DNA of 13,585 nt, taken from JAZKSG01 sp036626215 (GTDB lineage Archaea > Thermoplasmatota > E2 > DHVEG-1). The translations under genes were made by a program, and so were the position numbers. The stretch covers positions 1 through 13,585 of the forward strand of contig JAZKSG010000032.1 of assembly GCA_036626215.1 (NCBI GenBank). Direction: 5' to 3'. The notes beneath the pieces were generated by a model that saw only the letters and a program-made list of their open reading frames with translations, searched no databases and had not been told where the DNA came from. Positions 7,570 to 13,444 of this stretch are shown here, in pieces (position 1 is the first letter of the stretch; each line of letters begins with the position of its first letter).

Positions 7570-8511
7570 AAATAAACCAAACTTTTTCTTTTTCTCTTCT
7601 GATTCTGTTTTTTCTTCCTCTGGTGTGGATGTCGTTGGGTTAGGAGATGTTTCTTCTGTATCTGGTGAAACACCCGCCATAGGTGGTTTGTTGGAAAACA
7701 ATTTATCAAAAATCTCTTTATTGGAGCTGAACCAGTTCTGCCATTTTTGATTTTGTTTTCTTAACTGTTTACATTCACCTTCAGTTTCTTCATACAATTG
7801 ATATAGTTTGGTTAAACGTTCTTTTTCTTTTTCATATTCGGCTTGTACACTTTCATATTTATCTTTATACTCAGCGTAGTCTTTGTATTCTTTTAAGCTG
7901 TCAACCTTGTTTTGTAGTTCATTGATTGTTTCATCTTTGTTGTTTATCTCTTCTTTTAAGGAGTTGATTTCATTTTCTAAACGATTTCTTACGTTATCGA
8001 ATTCTTCTATTCTTTGTTTGTATTCATCAAATTTCTCAGATTTATCTCTTGTTTCATTAAGTTTTTCGGTAAGAGTGTTTATACGATCAGTGAGGTCTTC
8101 TTCTAGTTGTTTTTTTGATGCCTCTGCTTCTCTAAGTTTTTCTTCATATTCAGCCATTTTTTTCTCTGTGTTTGAAAGCTCTTCTTCCTGGTTTTTATAT
8201 GCATCCCATAGTTTTACTAATCTTTCTTTTTCTTTCTCTAGTTCTTCTCTATATTTTTTTGCTCCTTCAGCGGCTTCCATTCTTTTTTTCTCAGCGGCGG
8301 TAACTTGATCTTCGAATCTTTCCATCATGTTGTTTATTTCGTCTAGACTCTCTGAATCTAACATGGTCTGTATTCTAGATAATTCTTCTGCACTTTTGTT
8401 AAAAGAGTTTTTAAGTGAATCTATTTGACTGGTGACATTGTTTATTCTATTTTTAAGTGAATCGATATGTTCTTCTTTTTTCTCTACATTAATATTACTT
8501 TTTTTAGCCAT
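7561..8511 (-). CDS. Coiled-coil protein of unknown function with internal repeat
   Basis: I do not recognise a named family. The protein has 316 residues, is almost entirely helical from about 10 to 270, and is rich in Glu and Lys with heptad spacing. Two segments 135 residues apart are clearly related: ELEKEKERLVKLWDAY starting at residue 90 and EYEKEKERLTKLYQLY starting at residue 225. After residue 275 comes a disordered Pro/Thr/Ser/Glu linker and a basic-hydrophobic end, KKKKFGLFKK, which could be a docking or membrane-touching tail. There is no signal peptide or transmembrane segment, so it is cytoplasmic. The start at 8511 is supported by GGGAGGT (8524-8530 on the minus strand), 12 nt upstream. 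It is convergent with rad50, but the resemblance to Rad50 is only in coiled-coil composition: no ATPase heads or zinc hook are present. Confidence 0.8.
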   Translation of the reverse strand: MAKKSNINVEKKEEHIDSLKNRINNVTSQIDSLKNSFNKSAEELSRIQTMLDSESLDEINNMMERFEDQVTAAEKKRMEAAEGAKKYREELEKEKERLVKLWDAYKNQEEELSNTEKKMAEYEEKLREAEASKKQLEEDLTDRINTLTEKLNETRDKSEKFDEYKQRIEEFDNVRNRLENEINSLKEEINNKDETINELQNKVDSLKEYKDYAEYKDKYESVQAEYEKEKERLTKLYQLYEETEGECKQLRKQNQKWQNWFSSNKEIFDKLFSNKPPMAGVSPDTEETSPNPTTSTPEEEKTESEEKKKKFGLFKK

Positions 8512-8704
8512 AAATGTTCTCTACCTCCCAAATTTAAATTAAGTGACTTATAATAAGGAATGAATATGTTGCTATTTAAGGGTTGTCATAATTTTAGTTG
8601 AAATCTGCTTTTATTTTCTCTTCTTACTTTCATGATTTAACAAATCTTTTGATAAAAAGATTTATATACTAACATTTAAATAATTAATATTGGTGTTAAA
8701 ACTT
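8512..8704. promoter_or_regulatory. Divergent promoter region with 9-bp inverted repeat on the rightward TATA box
   Basis: Rightward, TTTATATA at 8661-8668 is a good TATA box that predicts transcription start near 8690. GGTG at 8692-8695 then lies 9 nt before the ATG at 8705. The inverted repeat AAATCTTTT (8642-8650) / AAAAGATTT (8655-8663) overlaps the upstream edge of the TATA box and looks like an operator. Leftward, a TTAAATAG-type element on the minus strand (about 8573-8580) and GGGAGGT at 8524-8530 serve the coiled-coil gene. Confidence 0.55.
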
Positions 8705-9760
8705 ATGAGAAAACCTCTTACTATGCTGATAGTCTCAATAGCTTTATTAGCAGTACTATCACCTGTATGTATATCCGAAAATACACAAAAAACCTCCAAA
8801 GAAGTAAAATTATTTGATAGGCTGTTAGAACCACCGTTAAAAGGTGAACTTACCACTAAATCCGAAGGAATAAATCTACCACTAACCCCTGGTGAAACAA
8901 AACAAATATCTGTAAAGGTAGGATATAGAGTAGAAGGTAGATTAATAGGTAGACTCATATCTCAATTTTTACTTAAAGATTCAAAAGCAAAAATAGAAAT
9001 AAATATCGCCGAAATACCTGATTTCTGCGATGAAGACGAAACAAAACTCTCTAAGAACAAGATAGAAATACCTATTTCGATGGAAGAGAAAATAGCAACA
9101 ATCAATCTAACCATAAAAATAAAAGAGGAAGCAACTGCTTTTCAAAAAGATTCTATAAACCTCGATATCAACTCCAACGTTGTAAAAGATCCCTATATCA
9201 ATTTCTTTACTCTCGTAAACCAGACTCAAACTTCAGAAAAAATACCAATCACAACAGGGTATACACCAAAAATAGATTTACAACTCACCAAAAATAAAGA
9301 GATACCTCCAGAACAAGAATCCATAATCCCTATCAACATCACTAACCAAGGTAACGGTAAAACGACTGTATCGTTAAAGGTTATGAGGCATTCACAAAAT
9401 TTCCATAACGTTTCCTTATCCGAAGATCAGATAGATGTAGAACAAGGAAAAATGGAAACAGTTTATCTCAACATTATACCAGTCAAAGATTTTGCTAACG
9501 AAACAATAGAAATCCGTTTTACTCCAAGTTATGGTGGAGACGAAAACGTCAAAGGAATGGATGACGAGTATTTAACTGGTGACAGCATAACCAAACAAAT
9601 AGTTTTACTTAACGACGGCAGTCTTAAAGAAGAAAAACAAGGATTTTTAGAAGAAAATCTAACCTGGATACTTATCGCAGTTTTCATAATAGCGATAATA
9701 ACACTAGCAGCAATCACCATCTGGTATAAAAAACAAAAAGAAAAAACCCGGGAAAAATAA
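8705..9760 (+). CDS. Secreted, C-terminally membrane-anchored beta-domain protein
   Basis: The product is probably a surface protein held in the cytoplasmic membrane by its C-terminus. Residues 1-23 form a signal peptide (MRKPLTMLIVSIALLAVLSP). Two beta-rich regions follow, about 50-160 and 190-295. The second contains PEQESIIPINITNQGNGKTT, typical of NEW3/CARDB-like Ig-fold domains found in archaeal exported proteins. Residues 321-340 are a transmembrane helix, followed by a basic cytosolic tail of about 11 residues. Several N-x-S/T sequons suggest glycosylation. Upstream in-frame TTG (8690) and GTG (8693) codons exist, but the ATG at 8705 has GGTG 9 nt before it and gives a clean signal peptide. 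No enzyme motif is visible. It appears to be a single-gene unit ended by a T run. Confidence 0.75.
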   Translation: MRKPLTMLIVSIALLAVLSPVCISENTQKTSKEVKLFDRLLEPPLKGELTTKSEGINLPLTPGETKQISVKVGYRVEGRLIGRLISQFLLKDSKAKIEINIAEIPDFCDEDETKLSKNKIEIPISMEEKIATINLTIKIKEEATAFQKDSINLDINSNVVKDPYINFFTLVNQTQTSEKIPITTGYTPKIDLQLTKNKEIPPEQESIIPINITNQGNGKTTVSLKVMRHSQNFHNVSLSEDQIDVEQGKMETVYLNIIPVKDFANETIEIRFTPSYGGDENVKGMDDEYLTGDSITKQIVLLNDGSLKEEKQGFLEENLTWILIAVFIIAIITLAAITIWYKKQKEKTREK

Positions 9761-9774
9761 AACAAATCACCAGA

Positions 9775-9790
9775 TTTTTCATTTTTTTTT
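9775..9790 (+). terminator. Oligo-T terminator after the anchored surface protein
   Basis: T5 at 9775-9779 and T9 at 9782-9790 come within 30 bp of the stop codon and precede the next promoter. Confidence 0.6.
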
Positions 9791-9834
9791 GAACAACTAA
9801 ACATAAATCCCACCATTCCATAACTTATCCGATA

Positions 9835-10506
9835 ATGACACAAAAAAACCAGAAGATAGATAGAATATTCAAAATTTTAAAAGAAGAACTAAAAAACTAC
9901 TTCAACCCATTGGTTTCACAAGAAAAATGGGATGAAATACCAAAAACACCTTTTACAACATTAATATCTTGTATACTTAGCCTACGTACCAAAGACGAAA
10001 TCACAGATGAAGCTTCAATAAAACTATTAAAAGAATACAATACACCAAAAGAAATCATTCAGCTACCCGATGAGAAGATCCAAGAGATAATCTACCCAGT
10101 AGGATTCTACAAAGTAAAATCAAAAAGAATAAAAAATATTTCAAAAACTCTGATAGAAGAATACGATGGTAAAGTACCAAAAGATTTCAAAGAACTATTA
10201 AAACTAAAAGGAGTAGGAAGAAAAACCGCAAACATAGTTATGACTTACGGTTTCAACCAAAAAAAATTTTTACCAATAGACACCCATTGTCATCGTATAC
10301 CTAACCGCATAGGATGGATAAATACTTCTACAGCTGAAGAAACAGAAAAAGAATTAAAGAAAATATTACCTCAAAAGTATTGGCATGATTTCAATCATTT
10401 ATTTGTAAAATTTGGTCAAAACATCTGTCTACCGGTGTCACCTTTTTGTAGCAAATGCCCCATTGAAAAATATTGCGAACAAAAAGGAGTCAAGAAAAAA
10501 AGATAG
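9835..10506 (+). CDS. nth: Endonuclease III (DNA glycosylase/AP lyase)
   Basis: The enzyme removes oxidised pyrimidines and cuts the abasic site in base excision repair. The helix-hairpin-helix LKGVGRKTAN contains the catalytic Lys130, and IDTHCHRIPNRIGW contains the catalytic Asp149; these correspond to Lys120 and Asp138 of E. coli Nth. The [4Fe-4S] cluster motif C-x6-C-x2-C-x5-C is intact at Cys198, 205, 208 and 214. SLRTKDEIT near residues 49-57 is the archaeal form of the DNA-contact segment. The length of 223 residues is normal for the family. The ATG at 9835 has no Shine-Dalgarno; an AT-rich element about 26 bp upstream (aaacataaat, near 9800-9809) suggests a leaderless mRNA. The stop lies 5 bp from the end of the convergent small gene. 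Confidence 0.96.
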   Translation: MTQKNQKIDRIFKILKEELKNYFNPLVSQEKWDEIPKTPFTTLISCILSLRTKDEITDEASIKLLKEYNTPKEIIQLPDEKIQEIIYPVGFYKVKSKRIKNISKTLIEEYDGKVPKDFKELLKLKGVGRKTANIVMTYGFNQKKFLPIDTHCHRIPNRIGWINTSTAEETEKELKKILPQKYWHDFNHLFVKFGQNICLPVSPFCSKCPIEKYCEQKGVKKKR

Positions 10507-10511
10507 AAAAA

Positions 10512-10730
10512 CTATTTGTTATTTTGCATCTTTAAAAATTTTTCAATTTCTCTAACTGTAACGTCTTCCTTGGAAGTCATTACATCAACCATTTTATCCT
10601 TTTCATCCCAACCTTTATAGTATTTTTCTTGGGAGCTACTAAGATCATTAAACTTAATGCCTTTATCCTCAGCTATAGACTTCAATTGTTCTTCAGTTAA
10701 CCTACTTAGCATCTCTTTTTTAATAGACAT
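10512..10730 (-). CDS. Small SAP/Rho_N-like helical protein
   Basis: The 72-residue protein starts MSIKKEMLSRLTEEQLKSIA. The pattern LTEEQLKSIAEDKGIKF, then DEKDKMVDVM and REIEKFLK, resembles helix-extended-loop-helix domains of the SAP or Rho N-terminal type, which often bind nucleic acids. The match is by pattern only, and the basic patch is modest, so protein binding is equally possible. A strong Shine-Dalgarno (AGGAGGG on the minus strand, 10743-10749) precedes the ATG by 12 nt, which supports a real gene despite its size. It is transcribed from its own promoter and converges on nth with 5 bp between the stop codons. Confidence 0.7.
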   Translation of the reverse strand: MSIKKEMLSRLTEEQLKSIAEDKGIKFNDLSSSQEKYYKGWDEKDKMVDVMTSKEDVTVREIEKFLKMQNNK

Positions 10731-10927
10731 AGAATTTTTTGTCCCTCCTAAATCAACAATGTTGACAACGTGAAATACTCTTAAAAATGTTACTCACTCT
10801 GAAATATCGATTAATTTATAAACATACAAATCATTAAATATCTCCACAAAAGCACTTTTACGGATGGGATGCTAAAATTAGAGAAAATGATGAAGAGAAT
10901 TCTGATGCTTTAAAAAGACCTCTTGTC
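10731..10927. promoter_or_regulatory. Divergent promoter region with 13-bp dyad
   Basis: Leftward, an AT-rich element near 10777-10790 on the minus strand predicts a start near the perfect dyad TCAACA-a-TGTTGA (10753-10765), just upstream of the Shine-Dalgarno. Rightward, TTTATAAA at 10815-10822 is a good TATA box that predicts transcription start near 10845, about 80 nt before the ATG at 10928. The stretch 10838-10927 is open in the frame of the downstream gene. Confidence 0.5.
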
Positions 10928-11215
10928 ATGCGTTCTCTTAGAAGGAGCAAGGTACGAAAAAAAATAGTTGAATATCTTTTTGAGATTAGCCCTAGTGGTA
11001 GTTATACTTCTGATATAGCTTATAATGTTAAGACTACGCCTACTAATGTTATTGGGGCTATAAGGGGTATGAAATCTCGTTATCGTGGCGAAGAATCTTT
11101 GTTAGGATTAGATATCGTAGAACGAGTGGAGATTGATAGTAATAAAAACATTAAGATATATCGTCTCACTGATTTTGGTAAAGAAATACTCCAAGATATA
11201 AGAGATAGAGAATAA
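10928..11215 (+). CDS. Winged helix-turn-helix protein, archaeal transcriptional regulator-like
   Basis: The 95-residue product has a basic start (MRSLRRSKVRKKIVEYLFEI), a helix-turn-helix with TSDIAYNVKTTPTNVIGAIR (about residues 27-46), a turn SRYRGEESLL, and a wing and final helix (KIYRLTDFGKEILQDI). This fits small archaeal winged-helix DNA-binding proteins. The partner DNA is unknown. The start is uncertain. The ATG at 10928 has no Shine-Dalgarno, and the same frame stays open back to 10838 with protein-like codons (reading FYGWDAKIREN and ALKRPLV) but no ATG, GTG or TTG. Either translation begins at this ATG after an 80-nt leader, or a longer form uses a non-standard start. It converges on the next gene with a T run between them. 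Confidence 0.75.
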   Translation: MRSLRRSKVRKKIVEYLFEISPSGSYTSDIAYNVKTTPTNVIGAIRGMKSRYRGEESLLGLDIVERVEIDSNKNIKIYRLTDFGKEILQDIRDRE

Positions 11216-11219
11216 AACT

Positions 11220-11230
11220 CTTTTTTTTTG
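11220..11230 (+). terminator. Oligo-T terminator after the winged-helix gene
   Basis: T9 at 11221-11229 lies 5 nt past the stop codon, in the 17 bp gap between convergent genes. Confidence 0.6.
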
Positions 11231-11232
11231 TT

Positions 11233-11451
11233 TTATAGTAAACCCATTTTATCTCGGTTTGCCTCAAACATAGTTGTAACCTGATCCTCCTCTACTTCCT
11301 CCATGTTGCCATCTTCGTATCTAACTACAAGCCATCTACTTGGAGCGGGATAAGTATTAACCACTCTAGCTTTACGCCATTTTTCATCAGAGCTATCAGA
11401 GTCTTTAACTAAAACTTCGATACCTTTCTTGATGCCTCTATTCCTCATCAT
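11233..11451 (-). CDS. Small Tudor/SH3-like beta-barrel protein
   Basis: The 72-residue product starts MMRNRGIKKGIEVLVKDSD. The order of features is like a Tudor or similar small barrel: a first strand GIEVLVKD, then EKWRKARVVNTYP (Trp and Ala-Arg-Val), then RWLVVRYEDGNMEEVEEDQV with the V-x-Y-x-D-G turn and a closing strand. In Tudor-type folds these aromatic and acidic positions form a ligand pocket or a nucleic acid/protein contact surface. The assignment is by pattern only; KOW and other SH3-like barrels are alternatives. Two tandem ATGs (11451 and 11448) are preceded by GAGAGGGATGA on the minus strand, a fair Shine-Dalgarno. A TATA-like run near 11490-11499 can drive it. It converges on the winged-helix gene. 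Confidence 0.65.
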   Translation of the reverse strand: MMRNRGIKKGIEVLVKDSDSSDEKWRKARVVNTYPAPSRWLVVRYEDGNMEEVEEDQVTTMFEANRDKMGLL

Positions 11452-11591
11452 AAGATCTCATCCCTCTCTTATTATAAAAATACATCTCTGTTTAAAAACC
11501 TTAACCCTCAAAAAAAAAACAATATTTATCACAGGCAATTCTTAAATAGCAAATAAAACATTTGAAAAAATCAGCAAGGGAGGGAAATGTT
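11452..11591. promoter_or_regulatory. Divergent promoter region before the PGF-CTERM-like gene
   Basis: Rightward, aatatttatc at 11520-11530 is TATA-like, and AGGGAGGG at 11577-11584 is a strong Shine-Dalgarno 7 nt before the ATG at 11592. This favours that ATG over the in-frame TTG at 11562. Leftward, a TTTTTAAAC element on the minus strand (about 11490-11499) serves the Tudor-like gene. Confidence 0.5.
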
Positions 11592-12131
11592 ATGAGACTA
11601 AAAATACAAAAAATGATTATTATATGCATCATCCTATTTGCTCTTTCTACAACTTTTTTAGTTAAAGATGTTGAAGCTGAAAAACCAAACTACAGCATAT
11701 CTATAGAAAACATAAATGAGAAGCAAATTAAAAAAGAGGGATCTATCCTTTTTTACAAAATTACTGTAACTCTTAAAAATAAAGGGTCAGAACTCTCTGA
11801 AAACCTAACTGTAGTAATAACTGATGACTATGATTTTAAAACTAGAACCCCTGCAGAGGAGGAAAAACAAATAAAACTTCAACCTGGAGAAACACATGAT
11901 TTTGTTTTTGGAGAAAACGAGGAATGGATGATAGATGGAGATCGGCCACATGAATTAACAATAAAAGTCCTCCCGAATAACAACGAATCTAGAACTCCAT
12001 TATGCACACAAACTTATATGTTAAATAAACAAAAACAGGAGGACAGCCTAATACCTGGCTTTGAAATGATAGCAGCGATAATAGGTATAACGATAGTAGT
12101 TTACTATTTTAAAAGAAATCAAAAAAAGTAA
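11592..12131 (+). CDS. Exported protein with CARDB-like domain and PGF-CTERM-like tail
   Basis: The 179-residue product has a signal peptide ending near Ala29 (KDVEA, then EKPN), and a beta-sandwich region of about residues 33-145 with ITVTLKNKGSELSENLTVVI and LQPGETHDF, which are typical of CARDB/NEW3-like adhesion-type domains. The C-terminus reads SLIPGFEMIAAIIGI, a short hydrophobic helix and KRNQKK. This is the tripartite layout of PGF-CTERM sorting signals (PGF at 155-157, helix, basic end), which archaeosortase A removes while the protein is attached to a membrane lipid. No archaeosortase gene is in the window, so processing is an inference from the tail. Plain anchoring by the helix is the alternative. 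It converges on a lipoprotein gene. Confidence 0.75.
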   Translation: MRLKIQKMIIICIILFALSTTFLVKDVEAEKPNYSISIENINEKQIKKEGSILFYKITVTLKNKGSELSENLTVVITDDYDFKTRTPAEEEKQIKLQPGETHDFVFGENEEWMIDGDRPHELTIKVLPNNNESRTPLCTQTYMLNKQKQEDSLIPGFEMIAAIIGITIVVYYFKRNQKK

Positions 12132-12139
12132 AAAACCAA

Positions 12140-12150
12140 TTTTTTTTTTT
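12140..12150 (+). terminator. Oligo-T terminator between convergent surface genes
   Basis: Eleven consecutive T residues lie within the 17 bp gap between the two stop codons, the strongest T run in the window. Confidence 0.65.
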
Positions 12151-12601
12151 AGACTTCCTCTGCAATAATTACAGCTCTAGAAATACTACCAACTTTTTTT
12201 CCATCATATTTTACTTTGTTGGTAGGAGTATTAGTGGCAGATTCAGTATAGCCTTTAGGTAGATTAATGTTTTTAGCTCCTTCAACTATTGCAACTAAAT
12301 CATCATCTTTATCATAAAACTCAACGGTTACACTAATCGTAATTGGTCTATCAGCTATATTTTTGAAATAATATTCTACTTCAACACTTCTAACAACTTT
12401 GTGTCTTTTACCTGTCTCTGGATCCATCACAGATCTCATATTTTTATTGAAAGACGAATGTACAAGTTTAACAACATCAGATTTCAAAGATATCTGACCA
12501 GTTTTTTCACCTGCGGTAACTGCTTTTTGTTCTTCCTGGCAACCACACAACATGACAGTGGTTGAAACCAACAAAAATATGATTACAACTGCTTTTTTCA
12601 T
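12149..12601 (-). CDS. Lipoprotein with FxLYD-like beta domain
   Basis: The 150-residue product has a lipoprotein signal peptide: MKKAVV, a hydrophobic stretch, then the lipobox LCGC with Cys21 as the expected lipid-bearing residue. The mature part has a strand-rich domain, VEVEYYFKNIADRPITISV then EFYDKDDDLVA, which matches the FxLYD-type pattern (N-x-x-x-x-P-I-x-V followed by F-Y-D). Such domains occur in many small surface lipoproteins and have no enzymatic activity. The frame is open further upstream, but AGGAGGGG on the minus strand (12615-12622), 13 nt before the ATG at 12601, and the clean signal peptide fix the start there. It would sit on the outer face of the membrane. Substrate or partner unknown. 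Confidence 0.78.
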   Translation of the reverse strand: MKKAVVIIFLLVSTTVMLCGCQEEQKAVTAGEKTGQISLKSDVVKLVHSSFNKNMRSVMDPETGKRHKVVRSVEVEYYFKNIADRPITISVTVEFYDKDDDLVAIVEGAKNINLPKGYTESATNTPTNKVKYDGKKVGSISRAVIIAEEV

Positions 12602-12759
12602 AAAACTATATTTTCCCCTCCTAATCTTTTTCCTCAGAAAAACTAAATACAGTATGCTAAATATATATCTTTCCACACAAAAAGAATACTTTTTTCTGGA
12701 TAACGCTTAAATAAACAAAATGAGATATTATCTAAAAAAACATGTAGGAGATTTTTTTG
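12602..12759. promoter_or_regulatory. Divergent promoter region
   Basis: Leftward, a TATA box (gatatatattta on the minus strand, 12658-12669) predicts transcription start near 12636 for the lipoprotein gene. Rightward, gcttaaataa at 12705-12714 predicts a start near 12735, and AGGAG at 12746-12750 lies 9 nt before the ATG at 12760. Confidence 0.5.
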
Positions 12760-13203
12760 ATGGTTCAAAACTCAGATGTAATAAAAAAAGTTTTAACCAC
12801 TCTGATAAACGTATCTGGTAGAAAAACTAGTGAGGCCCAAGCTTTCACTATGATGGACTCTCTACTAAAAAAACTTGGAAGTAGATATAACTTTCTCAGA
12901 GATGTTGAAGTAAAAGACACTCGGTTTATAGAAGAAGTAGACCCTGTTTCTGTGATGTCTGATTTAGACACTATATCCAACGACGAAGTTGGTAAAGCCC
13001 TCTATGATATAATATGCCTTACTGACAAAAACCTAGGTAAAAACGCTGGTTATTTTTTCATAAAAGAAATATCACGAAACATAGAGGAAGACTACAAAAC
13101 CACTATGAAAAACATGGGATTAGATCTAAGTATAATGCAACTAGAGAGAGAAGTAAACGAAATGGAACAAAATATCACTTCCCGCAGGAGTACTAAAAAA
13201 TAA
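12760..13203 (+). CDS. Helical protein of unknown function
   Basis: I cannot name a family. The 147-residue protein is soluble, with no signal peptide or membrane helix, and looks mostly helical. Visible parts are an N-terminal segment with VIKKVLTTLINVSGRKTSEA, a central LRDVEVKDTRFIEEVDPVS, GKALYDIICLTDKNLGKNAG, YFFIKEISRNIEEDY, and a C-terminal amphipathic helix around LSIMQLEREVNEMEQN that could dimerise. The many well-spaced hydrophobic and glycine positions suggest a conserved globular fold. The ATG at 12760 is preferred to the overlapping TTG at 12757 because of the AGGAG 9 nt upstream. It lies directly before the archaellin gene but is separated by a 291 bp gap with a separate promoter, so a motility role is only a guess. 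Confidence 0.75.
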   Translation: MVQNSDVIKKVLTTLINVSGRKTSEAQAFTMMDSLLKKLGSRYNFLRDVEVKDTRFIEEVDPVSVMSDLDTISNDEVGKALYDIICLTDKNLGKNAGYFFIKEISRNIEEDYKTTMKNMGLDLSIMQLEREVNEMEQNITSRRSTKK

Positions 13204-13362
13204 AAAAATTAACTTTAACATTAACGCTTTCTAAAATGTCTTTCAAGTTAAATATATTTTCCAAGATATAAAATGAATAATCTCCTGATCTTCTATAGAT
13301 ATACTACATTTACGTCGACCTCTGAATTTCCAATTGTATGCCCGGCGGAACTCGCTGTTACA

Positions 13363-13398
13363 TCTACACCTGCATATGTATCTGCATTTATACCTGCA
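13363..13398. repeat. Three imperfect 12-nt tandem repeats
   Basis: The units tctacacctgca (13363-13374), tatgtatctgca (13375-13386) and tttatacctgca (13387-13398) share the pattern T-x-x-x-x-x-C/T-C/T-TGCA-like end (CTGCA in all three). They end 5 bp before the archaellin TATA box. Confidence 0.6.
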
Positions 13399-13402
13399 AA
13401 CA

Positions 13403-13414
13403 AAATATATAAAG
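13403..13414 (+). promoter_or_regulatory. TATA box of the archaellin gene
   Basis: AAATATATAAAG is a close match to the archaeal TATA consensus. Transcription would start near 13434, which leaves a leader of about 60 nt before the ATG at 13495. Confidence 0.6.
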
Positions 13415-13444
13415 AATCCAACCATTAACAAGGATTAAAACAAC

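Larger units (their letters stand above)
13293..13421 (-). other. Possible relic of a coding sequence or chance open frame
   Basis: On the minus strand 43 codons from TTG (13421) to TAG (13293) read as a Gly/Ala/Val-rich peptide containing AGINADTYAGVDVTASSAG and then NSEVDVNVVYL. That composition resembles the beta-strand regions of secreted pilin- or archaellin-type proteins and differs from the AT-rich noise around it. There is no ribosome binding site and no stable domain, so it is not called a gene. It may be a remnant or coincidence. Confidence 0.25.

Noticed and set aside
7410..7709. Minus-strand 99-residue open frame across the rad50 end and the coiled-coil gene
   Set aside because: It overlaps two real genes out of frame, has no domain and has a biased shadow composition.
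7883..8308. Plus-strand 141-residue Ser/Phe-rich frame inside the coiled-coil gene
   Set aside because: It is the antisense shadow of Glu/Lys heptad codons, with no ribosome binding site.
13209..13251. Inverted repeat TTAACTT ... AAGTTAA as a terminator hairpin
   Set aside because: The arms are short, the loop is about 29 nt and AT-rich, and no T run follows.
13363..13398. CRISPR-like repeat
   Set aside because: The 12-nt units are directly adjacent, imperfect and without spacers.
13243..13431. Minus-strand 62-residue frame with many Cys and Arg residues
   Set aside because: The Cys/Arg pattern comes from the 12-nt repeats read in a second frame; there is no ribosome binding site, and the alternative frame looks more protein-like.
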